A stretch of DNA of 64,000 nt from Acetobacter malorum (GCF_002153605.1 NZ_JOPG01000022.1:62001-126000), one strand, 5' to 3'; counted from the stretch's first letter, positions 36,561 through 46,279 are shown. Numbers and translations: made by a program. The notes: generated from the sequence alone by a model not told the origin.

Positions 36561-37226
36561 ATGCTGACGCGCAAACAGCACAAACTGCTGCTTTTTATTG
36601 ATTCTCACCTCAAGCAGACGGGTTTTTCTCCTTCTTTCGATGAGATGAAAGAGGCGATGGGGCTGCGGTCCAAATCGGGCATCCATCGTCTCATTTCCGG
36701 ACTGGAAGAACGCGGATTTCTGCGTCGCCATCATCATCGGGCACGCGCGCTGGAAGTCATCCATCTGCCTGAAATTGTCCCGGCATCCGAAGCCCTGCCT
36801 ACGAATGTCGTGCGCGGTGATTTCTCCCGCCAGCAGCCCGCTGCCCTGAAAATCCCGCTTTACGGACGTATTGCCGCTGGCCTGCCGATTGAGGCCATGG
36901 CTGAAACCGACAATTTTCTCGATATCCCCAAAGACATGGTTGGCTCAGGCGATTACTACGCGCTGGAAGTCACCGGGGATTCCATGATTGAAGCCGGCAT
37001 TCTGGACGGTGATCACGTCATTATCCGCCGTACCGAAGATGCCGAAAACGGGCAGATTGTCGTGGCCCTCATTGATAACAGTGAAGTCACGCTCAAACGC
37101 CTGCGCCGCAAGGGCAACACCATTGCTCTGGAACCCGCCAACCCGCGCTATGAAACGCGTATTGTGCCAGCAGAGCGTCTCCACATTCAGGGCCGGCTGG
37201 CTGGGCTGATTCGCCGGTATCACTGA
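36561..37226 (+). CDS. lexA: SOS repressor LexA
   Basis: A 221-aa repressor-protease. The winged helix-turn-helix is residues 1-65 ([49 protein letters not shown]). The self-cleavage site is A106-G107 in GRIAAGLP, the catalytic serine S141 in [11 protein letters not shown] and the lysine K179 in SEVTLKRL. All parts needed for RecA-stimulated cleavage are present. Its own SOS box stands upstream, so it should be autoregulated. Convergent with the biotin genes, separated by a hairpin. Confidence 0.97.
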   Translation: MLTRKQHKLLLFIDSHLKQTGFSPSFDEMKEAMGLRSKSGIHRLISGLEERGFLRRHHHRARALEVIHLPEIVPASEALPTNVVRGDFSRQQPAALKIPLYGRIAAGLPIEAMAETDNFLDIPKDMVGSGDYYALEVTGDSMIEAGILDGDHVIIRRTEDAENGQIVVALIDNSEVTLKRLRRKGNTIALEPANPRYETRIVPAERLHIQGRLAGLIRRYH

Positions 37227-37240
37227 GACCGCAGGAAAGA

Positions 37241-37274
37241 CGGAGAGCGTGATTTTGAAAGATCACGCTCTCCG
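37241..37274. terminator. Hairpin between convergent lexA and bioC-bioD
   Basis: Perfect 13-base arms CGGAGAGCGTGAT and ATCACGCTCTCCG around an eight-base loop lie 14 bases beyond the lexA stop. No T run follows on the plus strand, so it is a weak candidate intrinsic terminator but a very stable hairpin. Confidence 0.6.
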
Positions 37275-37337
37275 CTGTGCAAAGGCCTTTTGAGCAGGCG
37301 CAGAAGCATCCTTCCGGTAAGTCATCAGACAGAAAAG

Positions 37338-38786
37338 TCAGACCTTCTCTGAAACGTCCATATGCGCCACCTGTATTGCGCCCCACACATCGCCCCAAGA
37401 AGGGATTAGGCGGCTCAGCGCAGCAACGGTTTCAGCTGTTACGCTTGCCTGCTGCGGCAGTTCAGCCAGAATACGCACCTGCCCTTTTTCCTCAATCGTC
37501 TTGCGATTTTCCGGGTTAAGCGGGCCACTCAGCACCACTCCGGCAATAGCCAGACCACGGGCACGTAACGCTTCCAGACTCAGCAACGTGTGGTTCAACG
37601 TGCCCAGCCCGCTTCGCGCCACCAGCACCACCGGTAAGCCCCAGCGCTCGGCCAGATCAACCATCATGAGCGTATCGGTCGCAGGCACCATCAAACCACC
37701 TGCCCCCTCCACCACAAGAGGGCGCTGAGGGTCCGCTAAGGGCAAGGCGAGACGTGTGGGGTCGATCTCAGCCCCTTCCGCTCTGGCAGCCGCCAGAGGA
37801 GACAGAGAGGCCTGATACGCCCCGGCTGACGGAAAACAGTCTTCCGGCAAGCAACCGCTCAGCTTTATCACCGTGCTCGTATCGCCTTCTTCGTCCGCCA
37901 GCCCGCTTTGCAACGGCTTCCAGTAGGCTGCTTTCCATGCATGCACGAGGCAGGCGGAGGTCAGAGTTTTGCCCACACCCGTATCTGTCCCGGTAACAAA
38001 GACCCCGGCGCGCTGCGGCTTTTGAAAACAACCATAGGCCAGATGCCAGGTCACCATAGCTCCGGCTTCATCAAAGCGCGTCAGGGCACGACGCAGTTCC
38101 GCGGGCGAGAAAGCCTTCCCGTCTTCACGCGGCACAGAGGCCCCCGTATCTTTCAGATGCTTTACAAAAGCCAGTCCGCTCTCAAAGGGCTGAACGCATC
38201 GCTCTGTTACCCATTGCCCCGCGCACAGGCCGGGCTGCCAGCCCTGCACAGTCCGGGCATCCGGGTAATCAGGCGTTGCTGCAACAAGCCCTTCTACGGT
38301 GCAGGCCTGGCGCCATTCTTCAAAGGTGCCATCCAGCAAGGTCGAGACAGCAAGCACGCCACCGGGAGCCAGCAGATCTGCCAGCTTTTGCAACGCCGCT
38401 GCGGGCTCTTCCAGCCACTGGAAAACCAGATTGCCGCAAATCAGATCAAACGGCCCCGCCACATCCGGACGGGCAGCATCCATCATGCGAAGCTGCACGC
38501 CCTCACCTACTCGTTTTCGGGCACGTCCCAGCATGCGCGGAGCAACATCCGTCGCAACCAGTTCCGCCTCCGGCCACGCCTCATGCAGCATGTGTGTGAG
38601 CAAACCTGTGCCGCACCCTACTTCCAGAATACGCCGCGGCGTCCGACCAGCCAGCCGGGCCCGGAGACCTTCAAACAGACGCCGGGCCGCGACACGTTGC
38701 AGCACAGCGGCGGCGTCATACGCCTCAGCAGCATCAAAGCTTTGCTGAATGCGGGCCTGTCGGGCATGGGCAGAACGGTCAGTCAT
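37338..38786 (-). CDS. Fused malonyl-ACP O-methyltransferase / dethiobiotin synthetase (BioC-BioD)
   Basis: A 482-aa two-domain protein. Residues 1-255 are BioC, which methylates malonyl-ACP to prime pimelate synthesis: the opening RIQQSFDAAEAYDAAAVLQRVAARRL, SAM motif ILEVGCGTGLLT, and DLICGNLVFQWLEEP. Residues 260-482 are BioD, which closes the ureido ring of dethiobiotin: P-loop VFVTGTDTGVGKT, YWKPLQSG, VVEGAGGLMVP and VARSGLGTLNHTLLSLEAL. Both halves are full length and there is no internal stop. The two normally separate enzymes act at opposite ends of the pathway. The start overlaps the preceding hydrolase gene by ATGA. Confidence 0.9.
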   Translation of the reverse strand: MTDRSAHARQARIQQSFDAAEAYDAAAVLQRVAARRLFEGLRARLAGRTPRRILEVGCGTGLLTHMLHEAWPEAELVATDVAPRMLGRARKRVGEGVQLRMMDAARPDVAGPFDLICGNLVFQWLEEPAAALQKLADLLAPGGVLAVSTLLDGTFEEWRQACTVEGLVAATPDYPDARTVQGWQPGLCAGQWVTERCVQPFESGLAFVKHLKDTGASVPREDGKAFSPAELRRALTRFDEAGAMVTWHLAYGCFQKPQRAGVFVTGTDTGVGKTLTSACLVHAWKAAYWKPLQSGLADEEGDTSTVIKLSGCLPEDCFPSAGAYQASLSPLAAARAEGAEIDPTRLALPLADPQRPLVVEGAGGLMVPATDTLMMVDLAERWGLPVVLVARSGLGTLNHTLLSLEALRARGLAIAGVVLSGPLNPENRKTIEEKGQVRILAELPQQASVTAETVAALSRLIPSWGDVWGAIQVAHMDVSEKV

Positions 38787-39475
38787 ACGTTTTCCAGATC
38801 TTGTGACATCATACGCCGAACGGCTTCGGCACAGACATGGGGATGTGTCAGCGGGAGCATGTGTCCACCCTCAGTTTCCCATTCAATCGGGACATCCGGC
38901 GGAAAAGCGGCCTGCGTCATGGCGGGGCTGACAATTGGGTCCACTGCCCCGACCAGAACCTTTATGGCCCCCGGCTCCTCAGCCAGACGGGCCAGTAATG
39001 GCCGCACGTCCAGCGTCATCAGGTCTGTCAGTCCGTCCTGCAGGGCGGGCACACAAAGAGCTTCCTCCGTGACAGGCCCCACGCCACAGCGGGCACGAAA
39101 ATTATTAACCACCTGAACCGCATCCCGCTGAAGGCCAGCCTGCATGCGCGTGAGCATCCGCAGCGGGACACCCTGCGAAAAATCCTCTGCCGCAGTAAAA
39201 CGCCCGAACGCGTTAAGTCCCAGAAAGCGGCTCCCCGCTGGCCAGTCTCCACGGGACAGAAGCCAGAGAAAACCCAGAGAATGCCCAACGGCCAGCACAG
39301 GGCGCGGCCCACGCAATAAAGCGCTCAGCCGCCTCTGCATTTCGCTCTGCGAGGCTCCGAAATAGCCCAGATCCAGCAAGCTGGCTGAAGGCAGATTTAG
39401 CGCCTTCAACACCGGCTCCCAGATATCAGGCCCGCAGCCCCATCCATGCACAAAAACAAGCTGCGGCCCGGTCAT
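38783..39475 (-). CDS. Alpha/beta hydrolase, candidate pimeloyl-ACP methyl ester esterase
   Basis: A 230-aa serine hydrolase with the nucleophile elbow VGHSLG (S66), an aspartate in VGAVDPIVSP and a histidine in EGGHMLPLTHP, giving a complete triad; the oxyanion segment is FVHGWGCGPDIW. These features and its size match BioH-like esterases, which release pimeloyl-ACP from its methyl ester. Its place between bioF and bioC-bioD, with ATGA overlaps on both sides, strongly supports that role. It is not close enough by eye to say which esterase type (BioH, BioG, BioK, BioJ or BioV) it belongs to. The long upstream open frame lies inside bioF. Confidence 0.8.
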   Translation of the reverse strand: MTGPQLVFVHGWGCGPDIWEPVLKALNLPSASLLDLGYFGASQSEMQRRLSALLRGPRPVLAVGHSLGFLWLLSRGDWPAGSRFLGLNAFGRFTAAEDFSQGVPLRMLTRMQAGLQRDAVQVVNNFRARCGVGPVTEEALCVPALQDGLTDLMTLDVRPLLARLAEEPGAIKVLVGAVDPIVSPAMTQAAFPPDVPIEWETEGGHMLPLTHPHVCAEAVRRMMSQDLENV

Positions 39476-40668
39476 GACAGCCCCTTTGTCGCGCATTGCG
39501 CCACAGCCGCGCTGAGCACCTGCGCCAGCTGGTCCACCTGCGCCTCTGTATGGTTGCCGTGCAGCACCACCCGCAGGCGGCATCCACCCGGAGGTACCGT
39601 GGGTGGGCGGATAGCAATCGCCAGAAAACCGGCTTCCTCGATCATATGAGATAGCGTCAGAGCCGTATGCTCACTTCCCACCACGACCGGCACAATCTGG
39701 GTAGAAGATGGCCCCGTTTCCAGCCCTGCGCGCTGCATATGCTGCCGGAACCGCTCCGCCAGCACCGCGACATGCTGCCGTGTTGCGTCCAGCTGAGGCA
39801 GCAGATCAAGCGCTGCGTCCACAGCACCCAGCACCAGAGGAGACGGGGCTGTGGAATAGATATAGCCAGAGCCTTTATTCACCAGCCAGCGGCATACGGC
39901 GGATGAGGAGGCGATAAACGCCCCCATTCCACCCAGAGCCTTGCTGAATGTGCCAATAATCAGATCTGCCTGCCGGTCCGCCAGACCTTTCCCATCCCGC
40001 CCGAGGATGCCAGTGGCATGAGCCTCATCCACACAGAGAAACGCGCCATACTGACGGGCCAGCGCACCCAGAGCCGCCATGTCAGCCCGGTCTCCATCCA
40101 TGCTGAAGACGCTTTCTGTCAGGACGATTTTCAGGCCCGGACCGTCGGCTTTCTGCAGCAGGTTTTCAAGATGCGCCATGTCATTATGCCGGAAGCGCAC
40201 AGGCCGCACGCCAGCCGCCGCACAGCCATGATACAGGCTGGCATGAATGAATTTGTCGACAAGTAATGTGGGAGCAGCACCGGTCGCCGCCAGCGAGAGC
40301 TGCGCGAGAGCAGGCACCAGAGTCGCGTTAGCCTGCCACCCGGAGGAGAAAATGCAGGCCGCTTCCATCCCTTTCAGGGCTGCCAGCCGCGCTTCCAGCG
40401 CAACCATGCCGGGGGCTGTGCCCGTCACCAGTCTCGATGCCCCGGAGCCAGCCCCATAGCGCTCTGCCCAGACAAGCGCACGCTCGCGCAAAAGCGGGTG
40501 CGCTCGCAGGCCGAGATAGTCATTGGAGGAAAAATCAACCAGAACGGTGCCGTCTTCTCTCTCCAGCAGCCCATCGGCGCGGGGTTGAAGACTGCGCGGC
40601 GTCCGAAGACGCCCCTGTTCGGCCAGTTCCTCCAGCCCATGCTGGAAAAGATGATCAAACCGCGTCAT
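39472..40668 (-). CDS. bioF: 8-amino-7-oxononanoate synthase
   Basis: A 398-aa PLP-dependent alpha-oxoamine synthase joining pimeloyl-ACP and alanine. Seen are VDFSSNDYLGLRAHP, GAGSGASRLVTGT, ACIFSSGWQANATL, FLCVDEAHATGILG, and the Schiff-base lysine in LIIGTFSKALGGMGAF. Full length. ATG 40668 has no strong ribosome site; a TTG 12 codons upstream (40704) is an alternative. First gene of the bioF-hydrolase-bioCD operon, divergent from bioA with 61 bases between. Confidence 0.95.
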   Translation of the reverse strand: MTRFDHLFQHGLEELAEQGRLRTPRSLQPRADGLLEREDGTVLVDFSSNDYLGLRAHPLLRERALVWAERYGAGSGASRLVTGTAPGMVALEARLAALKGMEAACIFSSGWQANATLVPALAQLSLAATGAAPTLLVDKFIHASLYHGCAAAGVRPVRFRHNDMAHLENLLQKADGPGLKIVLTESVFSMDGDRADMAALGALARQYGAFLCVDEAHATGILGRDGKGLADRQADLIIGTFSKALGGMGAFIASSSAVCRWLVNKGSGYIYSTAPSPLVLGAVDAALDLLPQLDATRQHVAVLAERFRQHMQRAGLETGPSSTQIVPVVVGSEHTALTLSHMIEEAGFLAIAIRPPTVPPGGCRLRVVLHGNHTEAQVDQLAQVLSAAVAQCATKGLS

Positions 40669-40729
40669 GAAGCGAGTGGTGCCGGAGCCGGGACCGCCGG
40701 TCAATCACCTAAGCAGGAGTTCTCGCGCA

Positions 40730-42076
40730 ATGTCCGCCCCCCAGAATCCCCTTGCGGCCTCCCGCATAGCCCCTTCTCAGCAATCAGAGCTGCCCTCCTC
40801 TTCCCCATCAGCCTCCATGCCGGACTGGTACACGCAGGGTCTGCCGCATATCTGGCTGCCTTACAGCCAGATGAAAACAGCACCTGCCCCTCTGGCTGCC
40901 CGCAGCACACACAATGCCCGTATCCAGCTGACGGACGGCCGGGAACTGGTCGATGGTGTCGCCGCATGGTGGACGGCCTGCCACGGCTACAACCATCCCC
41001 ATATCCGCGCGGCGATTGAGACACAGCTGACTACCATGCCGCACGTCATGTTTGGCGGCATGGTGCATGAGCCTGCGCTAAAGCTGGCAAGCCGCCTGTG
41101 CGCCATGCTGCCGGGGGATCTGGATCGGGTTTTCTTCACAGATTCTGGCTCGGTTGCGGTGGAAGTCGCCATGAAAATGGCCATTCAGTATCGTCTGAAC
41201 ACAGGCGAGCCGAAACGCACCAAAATGCTGGCCTTCAAGGGCGGGTATCATGGAGACACGCTCGCCACCATGTCGGTCTGCGACCCGGAAGAAGGCATGC
41301 ACCATCTCTACGGAGACGTGCTGGCGAACCACATCATCGCCCCTCTCCCGCAGGACGACGCCAGCGAGGCCGAATTTTTCAGGTTGCTGGATCACCATGC
41401 GCATGAGCTGACCGCTATCATCACCGAGCCTCTGGTGCAGGGCGCAGGCGGCATGCTGTTCCATTCCCCGGATGTACTGCGCACGTTGCGCGCTGCGGCG
41501 GATCGCTATGGCCTGCTGCTCATTCTGGATGAAATTTTTACCGGCTTTGGCCGCACAGGTACTATGTTTGCCTGCGAACAGGCAGAGATCGTTCCCGATA
41601 TCATCACGCTCTCCAAAGCCCTGACAGGCGGCACTATGGCACTTGCTGCCACCATTGCCCGCCCGCATGTATTTGAGGCGTTCCTGTCCGATAATCCGGA
41701 ACACGCCCTGATGCACGGTCCAACCTTTATGGCCAATGCGCTGGCCTGCGCCTGTGCTAATGCCTCACTGGATCTGTTTGAATCAGAACCGCGGCTGGAA
41801 CAGGTTGCCGCCATCAATGCGCATCTGACCCGCGAACTGGAACGCTGTCGGACCTTGCCGGGCGTGAAAGATGTCCGTGTTCTGGGGGCTATTGGCGTAG
41901 TGGAGTTGGAGAAGATCGCCAACCCGGACGCTCTGAGGCAACGCTTTATTGCGGAAAATGTGTGGATCCGCCCGTTCCGCTCAATTGTCTATCTGACCCC
42001 GGCCTTTACTATTCCGCCGGAAGACCTAAGCGCCCTGACGGATGCAATCTATCGCGTTTTATCTACAGGAAACTGA
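40730..42076 (+). CDS. bioA: Adenosylmethionine--8-amino-7-oxononanoate aminotransferase
   Basis: A 448-aa class III PLP aminotransferase that uses SAM as amino donor. Motifs: HIWLPYSQM, VDGVAAWWTACHGYNHP, MFGGMVHEPA, FFTDSGSVAVEVAMKMAIQY, FKGGYHGDT, LLILDEIFTGFGRTGTMFA and the cofactor lysine in LSKALTGGTMALAAT. GGAG lies ten bases before ATG 40730. Divergent from bioF. The hairpin at 42081-42120 ends the transcript. bioB is not in the window. Confidence 0.96.
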   Translation: MSAPQNPLAASRIAPSQQSELPSSSPSASMPDWYTQGLPHIWLPYSQMKTAPAPLAARSTHNARIQLTDGRELVDGVAAWWTACHGYNHPHIRAAIETQLTTMPHVMFGGMVHEPALKLASRLCAMLPGDLDRVFFTDSGSVAVEVAMKMAIQYRLNTGEPKRTKMLAFKGGYHGDTLATMSVCDPEEGMHHLYGDVLANHIIAPLPQDDASEAEFFRLLDHHAHELTAIITEPLVQGAGGMLFHSPDVLRTLRAAADRYGLLLILDEIFTGFGRTGTMFACEQAEIVPDIITLSKALTGGTMALAATIARPHVFEAFLSDNPEHALMHGPTFMANALACACANASLDLFESEPRLEQVAAINAHLTRELERCRTLPGVKDVRVLGAIGVVELEKIANPDALRQRFIAENVWIRPFRSIVYLTPAFTIPPEDLSALTDAIYRVLSTGN

Positions 42077-42080
42077 ACGC

Positions 42081-42120
42081 CCCATTGGCACAGCAGCTCA
42101 AAACATGCTGTGCCAGTGGG
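42081..42120 (+). terminator. Hairpin terminator after bioA
   Basis: Fifteen-base arms CCCATTGGCACAGCA and TGCTGTGCCAGTGGG (one G-T pair) around a ten-base loop begin five bases after the bioA stop; only CTTTACC follows, so the T run is short. Confidence 0.65.
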
Positions 42121-42215
42121 CTTTACCGGTATACGGTTCAGCGAAAGAAAAACCGCCTGTGTCGCCTAAGGGAAAAATTTAAAGAATTTCAAAATCAGAC
42201 CACTGCGGGATATTT

Positions 42216-42677
42216 TTAATCCCAGGACGCAGCGGCCTTATCATCCGCTTCCCGCGCCTCAACCCAGACCTGACGGCCATCCTGATAGCGTTCGCACTTC
42301 CAGAAAGGCGCACCGGTCTTGAGCCGGTCGATCAGAAAATTCGTGCCCGCCAGAGCCTCCGCCCGATGCGCGGACGCGGTGCCGACAAAGACGATGGGCG
42401 CCCCCACGACAAGCGTGCCCACGCGATGAATGAGCGTACAGCCTAACAGGCTGAACCGTTTGACAGCCTCAGCCGCCAGTTCCGTCAGCACTTTTTCGGT
42501 CATGCCGGGATAATGTTCCAGCGTGAGGCTTTCCAGCCCCTCCGGCCCATCCCGCACCTGCCCCATAAAAACGCTGATGCCACCAATCCCCTGTGAGCCA
42601 GCGGAAAGGCGATCCATCTCCGCTCCCATGTCAAACAGCTCGTTTTGGACAACAACGCGCAACACCGGCTTATCCAC
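42216..42677 (-). CDS. moaE: Molybdopterin synthase catalytic subunit
   Basis: A 153-aa subunit that transfers sulfur from MoaD thiocarboxylate to precursor Z. FMGQVRD, LTLEHYPGMTEKVL, IHRVGTLVVGAPIVFVGTASAHR and the LKTGAPFWKCERYQDG segment with catalytic lysines are present. Overlaps moaD by eight bases, as expected for a stoichiometric pair. Confidence 0.95.
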   Translation of the reverse strand: MDKPVLRVVVQNELFDMGAEMDRLSAGSQGIGGISVFMGQVRDGPEGLESLTLEHYPGMTEKVLTELAAEAVKRFSLLGCTLIHRVGTLVVGAPIVFVGTASAHRAEALAGTNFLIDRLKTGAPFWKCERYQDGRQVWVEAREADDKAAASWD

Positions 42678-42933
42678 CCGTCATGGGAGGGAAAAAGGCC
42701 AGTTCGTCGCCGGGTTTGACGGTATCCTGAAAGGTCGCGAGGGTCTGGTTGATGGCAACCCGGATGCGGGGAGAAGCTGCAAAAACCTCATCCATCCCTG
42801 CATCCTTCTGGCGCAGCTGTGCAATCAGTGTTTCTACCGTTACGGACGGCGCAGGCAGATGGACTGTCTCCCTCTCCCGCCCCATCTGCTCACGCAATGC
42901 GGCGAAATAGAAAATCGTGACGTCCTGCGCCAT
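42670..42933 (-). CDS. moaD: Molybdopterin synthase sulfur carrier subunit
   Basis: An 87-aa ubiquitin-fold protein with the FYFAALREQMGRERETV opening and the sulfur-carrying end FFPPMTGG. It overlaps moaE. The moeB activator is not nearby. Confidence 0.95.
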   Translation of the reverse strand: MAQDVTIFYFAALREQMGRERETVHLPAPSVTVETLIAQLRQKDAGMDEVFAASPRIRVAINQTLATFQDTVKPGDELAFFPPMTGG

Positions 42934-42990
42934 AACAGCTTCCTTACTTACTCATTCACGCGGCCTGCGCCGGACCGCGCCCCATCCCCG

Positions 42991-43530
42991 TTAGTGCTGG
43001 GGTGTCGTGGGGGCTACGGATTTTTTCGCCTGCGTTGTGGTCACAGAACCATCCGGATGGATGAGTGTTACTGTGCCGTCGCCATTGGGGATTTCAATCG
43101 TCGAGGCCGAACCACGCTGCGCACCATATTTGGCGGCTGCATCAGGCTCTGCATCTGGCAGCTTGCCGGTAATGGACTGAGACGTATCGGGCATGCCGTC
43201 AGGCTCCCCAACACTCATTTCCCCGCCGTCCTGCAACTGCTTGTCACCAGAGTTGGGTACGCCACCCAGAATGGTGCCAGCACGGTCTTTCTCAACGTCT
43301 TCAAGCGTAGGCAACGGAGCCGGCGGACCCGGCCAGATATCGCCACCAGCAGGCAACAGAGGCGTTTCTGCTGTGGAATACCCATGCACACGCCGCATGT
43401 TGAGATTATCCCCGGAGGGCGCATTCGGGTTTTCTCCCGGCAAGGTCGCGGTATCGGACACAAATTTCCCGAAGCCGGAACATCCGCTCAAAACCAGACA
43501 CAACCCTACAAGAGCGGCTTTCCGCATCAC
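42991..43530 (-). CDS. Probable lipoprotein of unknown function
   Basis: A 179-aa protein with a lipoprotein signal (AALVGLCLVLSGC, acylated cysteine at about residue 17). The mature sequence is Pro/Gly/Asp-rich and likely disordered, with a short motif NLNMRRVHGY and a beta-like tail GTVTLIHPDGSVTT. I do not recognise the family. Starts at ATG 43530 or 43527. Stands upstream of moaD-moaE on the same strand, 57 bases away, with its own AT-rich leader, so cotranscription is uncertain. Confidence 0.7.
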   Translation of the reverse strand: MMRKAALVGLCLVLSGCSGFGKFVSDTATLPGENPNAPSGDNLNMRRVHGYSTAETPLLPAGGDIWPGPPAPLPTLEDVEKDRAGTILGGVPNSGDKQLQDGGEMSVGEPDGMPDTSQSITGKLPDAEPDAAAKYGAQRGSASTIEIPNGDGTVTLIHPDGSVTTTQAKKSVAPTTPQH

Positions 43531-43693
43531 CTGACTCCGCTAACCATGACACCATGCAGGCAAATCAGAGAGACCTGCTACCGGCAAGAATATGCCGTCC
43601 AAAGCTTAAATAACGGTTTGCGGAGGGGATACAAGCCGATGAAAGCCATTTGAGGCTAATGAGCCACACCTTACGTGCGTTTAAAACGATCGT

Positions 43694-44266
43694 TCACGAA
43701 AGATTAACATGCCGTAACCCGGTTGTCAGATAATCCCAACCGGTAATCAGCGTCAGAACCGCCGCAATCCACAAAAGGACAGCGCCGATCAGCGCGACGT
43801 GCAGCCACGGCATGCCCAGCAGCATACCCGTGCCATCACCTGCCAGCAGAAACCCGATGGCTGTCATCTGGAACCCGGTTTTCCACTTAGCCAGCCGTGT
43901 GACCGGCAGACTGGCACGGCGCTCTGCCAGATATTCCCGCATACCGGACACGAGAATTTCCCGGCACAGGATAATAATGGCGGGCCACAGGCTGAAATAA
44001 GCCATACGCCCCAGCCCGGCCAGCACCATCAGACAGGCTCCCACCAGCAGTTTGTCTGCGATGGAGTCAAACATCCGCCCGAAGTCAGACATCTGATGGC
44101 GGGACCGAGCCAGCTTGCCATCAAAATAGTCCGTCACTCCCGCCAGAATGAACAGAAGACAGGCCAGCGCATCCGTTTGCGGAGAACCCCATGCGGCAAA
44201 AAGCACCACGATCGGGATCGCCACGATACGCGAGATAGTCAGAACATTAGGCAGGTCTGTCAGCAT
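43694..44266 (-). CDS. pgsA: CDP-diacylglycerol--glycerol-3-phosphate 3-phosphatidyltransferase
   Basis: A 190-aa membrane enzyme making phosphatidylglycerol phosphate. It has the NVLTISRIVAIPIVVLFAAW opening and the CDP-alcohol phosphotransferase motif with aspartates in DYFDGKLARSRHQMSDFGRMFDSIADKL, plus four or more membrane segments. The uvrC-pgsA order is common in alphaproteobacteria; here pgsA follows uvrC by 99 bases. Confidence 0.94.
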   Translation of the reverse strand: MLTDLPNVLTISRIVAIPIVVLFAAWGSPQTDALACLLFILAGVTDYFDGKLARSRHQMSDFGRMFDSIADKLLVGACLMVLAGLGRMAYFSLWPAIIILCREILVSGMREYLAERRASLPVTRLAKWKTGFQMTAIGFLLAGDGTGMLLGMPWLHVALIGAVLLWIAAVLTLITGWDYLTTGLRHVNLS

Positions 44267-44365
44267 TGGTGGGATGCTAGCCTATTTCCGGCAGAGCTGA
44301 AATGGTTTCTGACTGCCACTTTTTACCACTCACCCAGAAGTTCAGTGCAGGGCTGAAAACCGGCG

Positions 44366-46279
44366 CTAGGCTGGCGTCCAGTCCGGATGAAAGTGGCCAT
44401 ACACGGCCCGCGCTGTTTCCCGATTAATGCCCGGCGCCGATTCGAGCTCCGAGAGTCCTGCCTGCTTGACCGCACGGGCTGACCCAAAGGTATTGAGCAG
44501 CATCTTTTTCCGCGCAGGCCCCACACCCGGAATTTCATCCAGTTCGGACGTCACCAGCGTTTTGGAACGCCCGGCCCGGTGGGTGGTAATAGCAAAGCGA
44601 TGCGCCTCATCGCGCAGCCGTTGCAGATAATAAAGAACAGGGTCTCGAGGCTCGAGCTGGAACGGCGGCGCATCACCCGTATGGAACCACTCGCGGCCGG
44701 CATCACGGTCCGGCCCCTTGGCGATCCCCACTAGCTTGACGCCCGTCACTCCAAGATCATCCAGCACGCCGCGCACGGCAGAATACTGCCCCGCCCCGCC
44801 ATCAATCAGCAGGACATCCGGCCAGTTGGACATATCGCCTTCGGCAACCTCCTTCAAAGCACGGCCAAAACGACGCTCCAGCACTTCCCGCATCATACCA
44901 AAATCATCCCCCGGTGTGACGGGGCCTTTGATCAGGAACTTGCGATACGCGCGGCGGTCGAAGCCTTCGGGACCACCCACAATCATCACGCCATAGGCAT
45001 GTGAACCCATGATGTGACTGTTATCATAAACCTCAATCCGCTCAGGCGGCGCATCCAGCCCCAATACACGCGCCACACCTTCCAGCAATTTAGCCTGCCC
45101 GGCACTCTCGGCCAGTTTACGATGCAGGGCATCCCGCGCATTAGCCACGGCATGGTCCAGCACCTGCTTTTTCTCGCCACGCAGGGGATGAAGGATTTCT
45201 ACCTTGCGCTCACGCCGCAGCGTGAGTGCCTCCGCCAGCAAGGCCTCTTCCGGCAGTTCATGATTCACCAGCACCTGTGCCGGGCATGGCTTGTCATCAT
45301 AAAACTGAGCGATGAAGGACGCCAGAATTTCTCCGGGTTCCTGATCCTGCGTATGGGCCGGGAAGAACGAGCGGTTCCCGTTATTACGACCACCCCGGAT
45401 GAAAAACACCTGAATGCAGGCCTGACCAGCTTCCTGCCAGATGCCGAACACATCAGCATTCTGCAGGGAGGCCGGATTAATCACACTGGACTCCTGCATC
45501 TGCGCAAGCGCGCGGATACGGTCCCGCATCGTTGCAGCCCGCTCAAAATCCAGAGCCTCGGCCGCCCGATGCATCTCCGCACTCATTTCCTCCCGCAAGG
45601 CATGATCCTTGCCAGAGAGAAACTCACGCGCCTGCTCAACCAGCTTTGCGTAAGAGGCCTGATCAATCCGGTCCACGCACGGGCCGGAGCAGCGTTTGAT
45701 TTGATACAGCAGACAAGGGCGAGACCGACTGTTGAACACAGAATCCGCACAGGAACGCAGCAGGAAAACGCGCTGGAGCAGGTTAAGGGTCTGATTGACC
45801 GCCCATGCTGAGGCGAATGGCCCCCACAAGCTGGCCCCTTTCACCGGTTTGCCCCGATGCTTGGCAATCTGGGGGAACGGATGCCCATCTGTCAGCATCA
45901 GCCAGGGGTAGCTCTTGTCATCACGCAGCAGGATGTTGAAGCGCGGCTTCATGCGCTTGATGTAGTTGGCCTCAAGCAGCAGGGCTTCGGCCTCTGTATG
46001 GGTCGTGACAATCTCCATAGAGGCTGTCTCGGACACCATACGGCGCAGACGTTCTGGCAGGCGATTGACGTGCGTATAGGACGTCACACGCTTCTTCAGC
46101 GCCAGCGCCTTGCCCACGTACAGGACATCCCCCTTCTCACCCAGCATGCGATAGACGCCCGGTGAGAGCGGCATGGTTTTGAGCGCATGCCGGATAACCT
46201 CCACCCCTTTCAGCGGGGCGGAAGGGTGCTTTTCTGCAGCATCAGAGGGGGTGATGTTTGGAGAATTTTCAGCTGTCAT
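44366..46279 (-). CDS. uvrC: Excinuclease ABC subunit C
   Basis: A 637-aa dual-incision nuclease of nucleotide excision repair. The GIY-YIG domain starts [21 protein letters not shown], the cysteine-rich segment [13 protein letters not shown] follows, then a UvrB-binding region, the RNase H-like domain ([28 protein letters not shown]) and the C-terminal helix-hairpin-helix pair ([18 protein letters not shown]). Start chosen at ATG 46279 (AAAGAG nearby); an in-frame GTG at 46312 would add 11 residues. No SOS box is seen in the 265 bases upstream. Confidence 0.96.
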   Translation of the reverse strand: MTAENSPNITPSDAAEKHPSAPLKGVEVIRHALKTMPLSPGVYRMLGEKGDVLYVGKALALKKRVTSYTHVNRLPERLRRMVSETASMEIVTTHTEAEALLLEANYIKRMKPRFNILLRDDKSYPWLMLTDGHPFPQIAKHRGKPVKGASLWGPFASAWAVNQTLNLLQRVFLLRSCADSVFNSRSRPCLLYQIKRCSGPCVDRIDQASYAKLVEQAREFLSGKDHALREEMSAEMHRAAEALDFERAATMRDRIRALAQMQESSVINPASLQNADVFGIWQEAGQACIQVFFIRGGRNNGNRSFFPAHTQDQEPGEILASFIAQFYDDKPCPAQVLVNHELPEEALLAEALTLRRERKVEILHPLRGEKKQVLDHAVANARDALHRKLAESAGQAKLLEGVARVLGLDAPPERIEVYDNSHIMGSHAYGVMIVGGPEGFDRRAYRKFLIKGPVTPGDDFGMMREVLERRFGRALKEVAEGDMSNWPDVLLIDGGAGQYSAVRGVLDDLGVTGVKLVGIAKGPDRDAGREWFHTGDAPPFQLEPRDPVLYYLQRLRDEAHRFAITTHRAGRSKTLVTSELDEIPGVGPARKKMLLNTFGSARAVKQAGLSELESAPGINRETARAVYGHFHPDWTPA

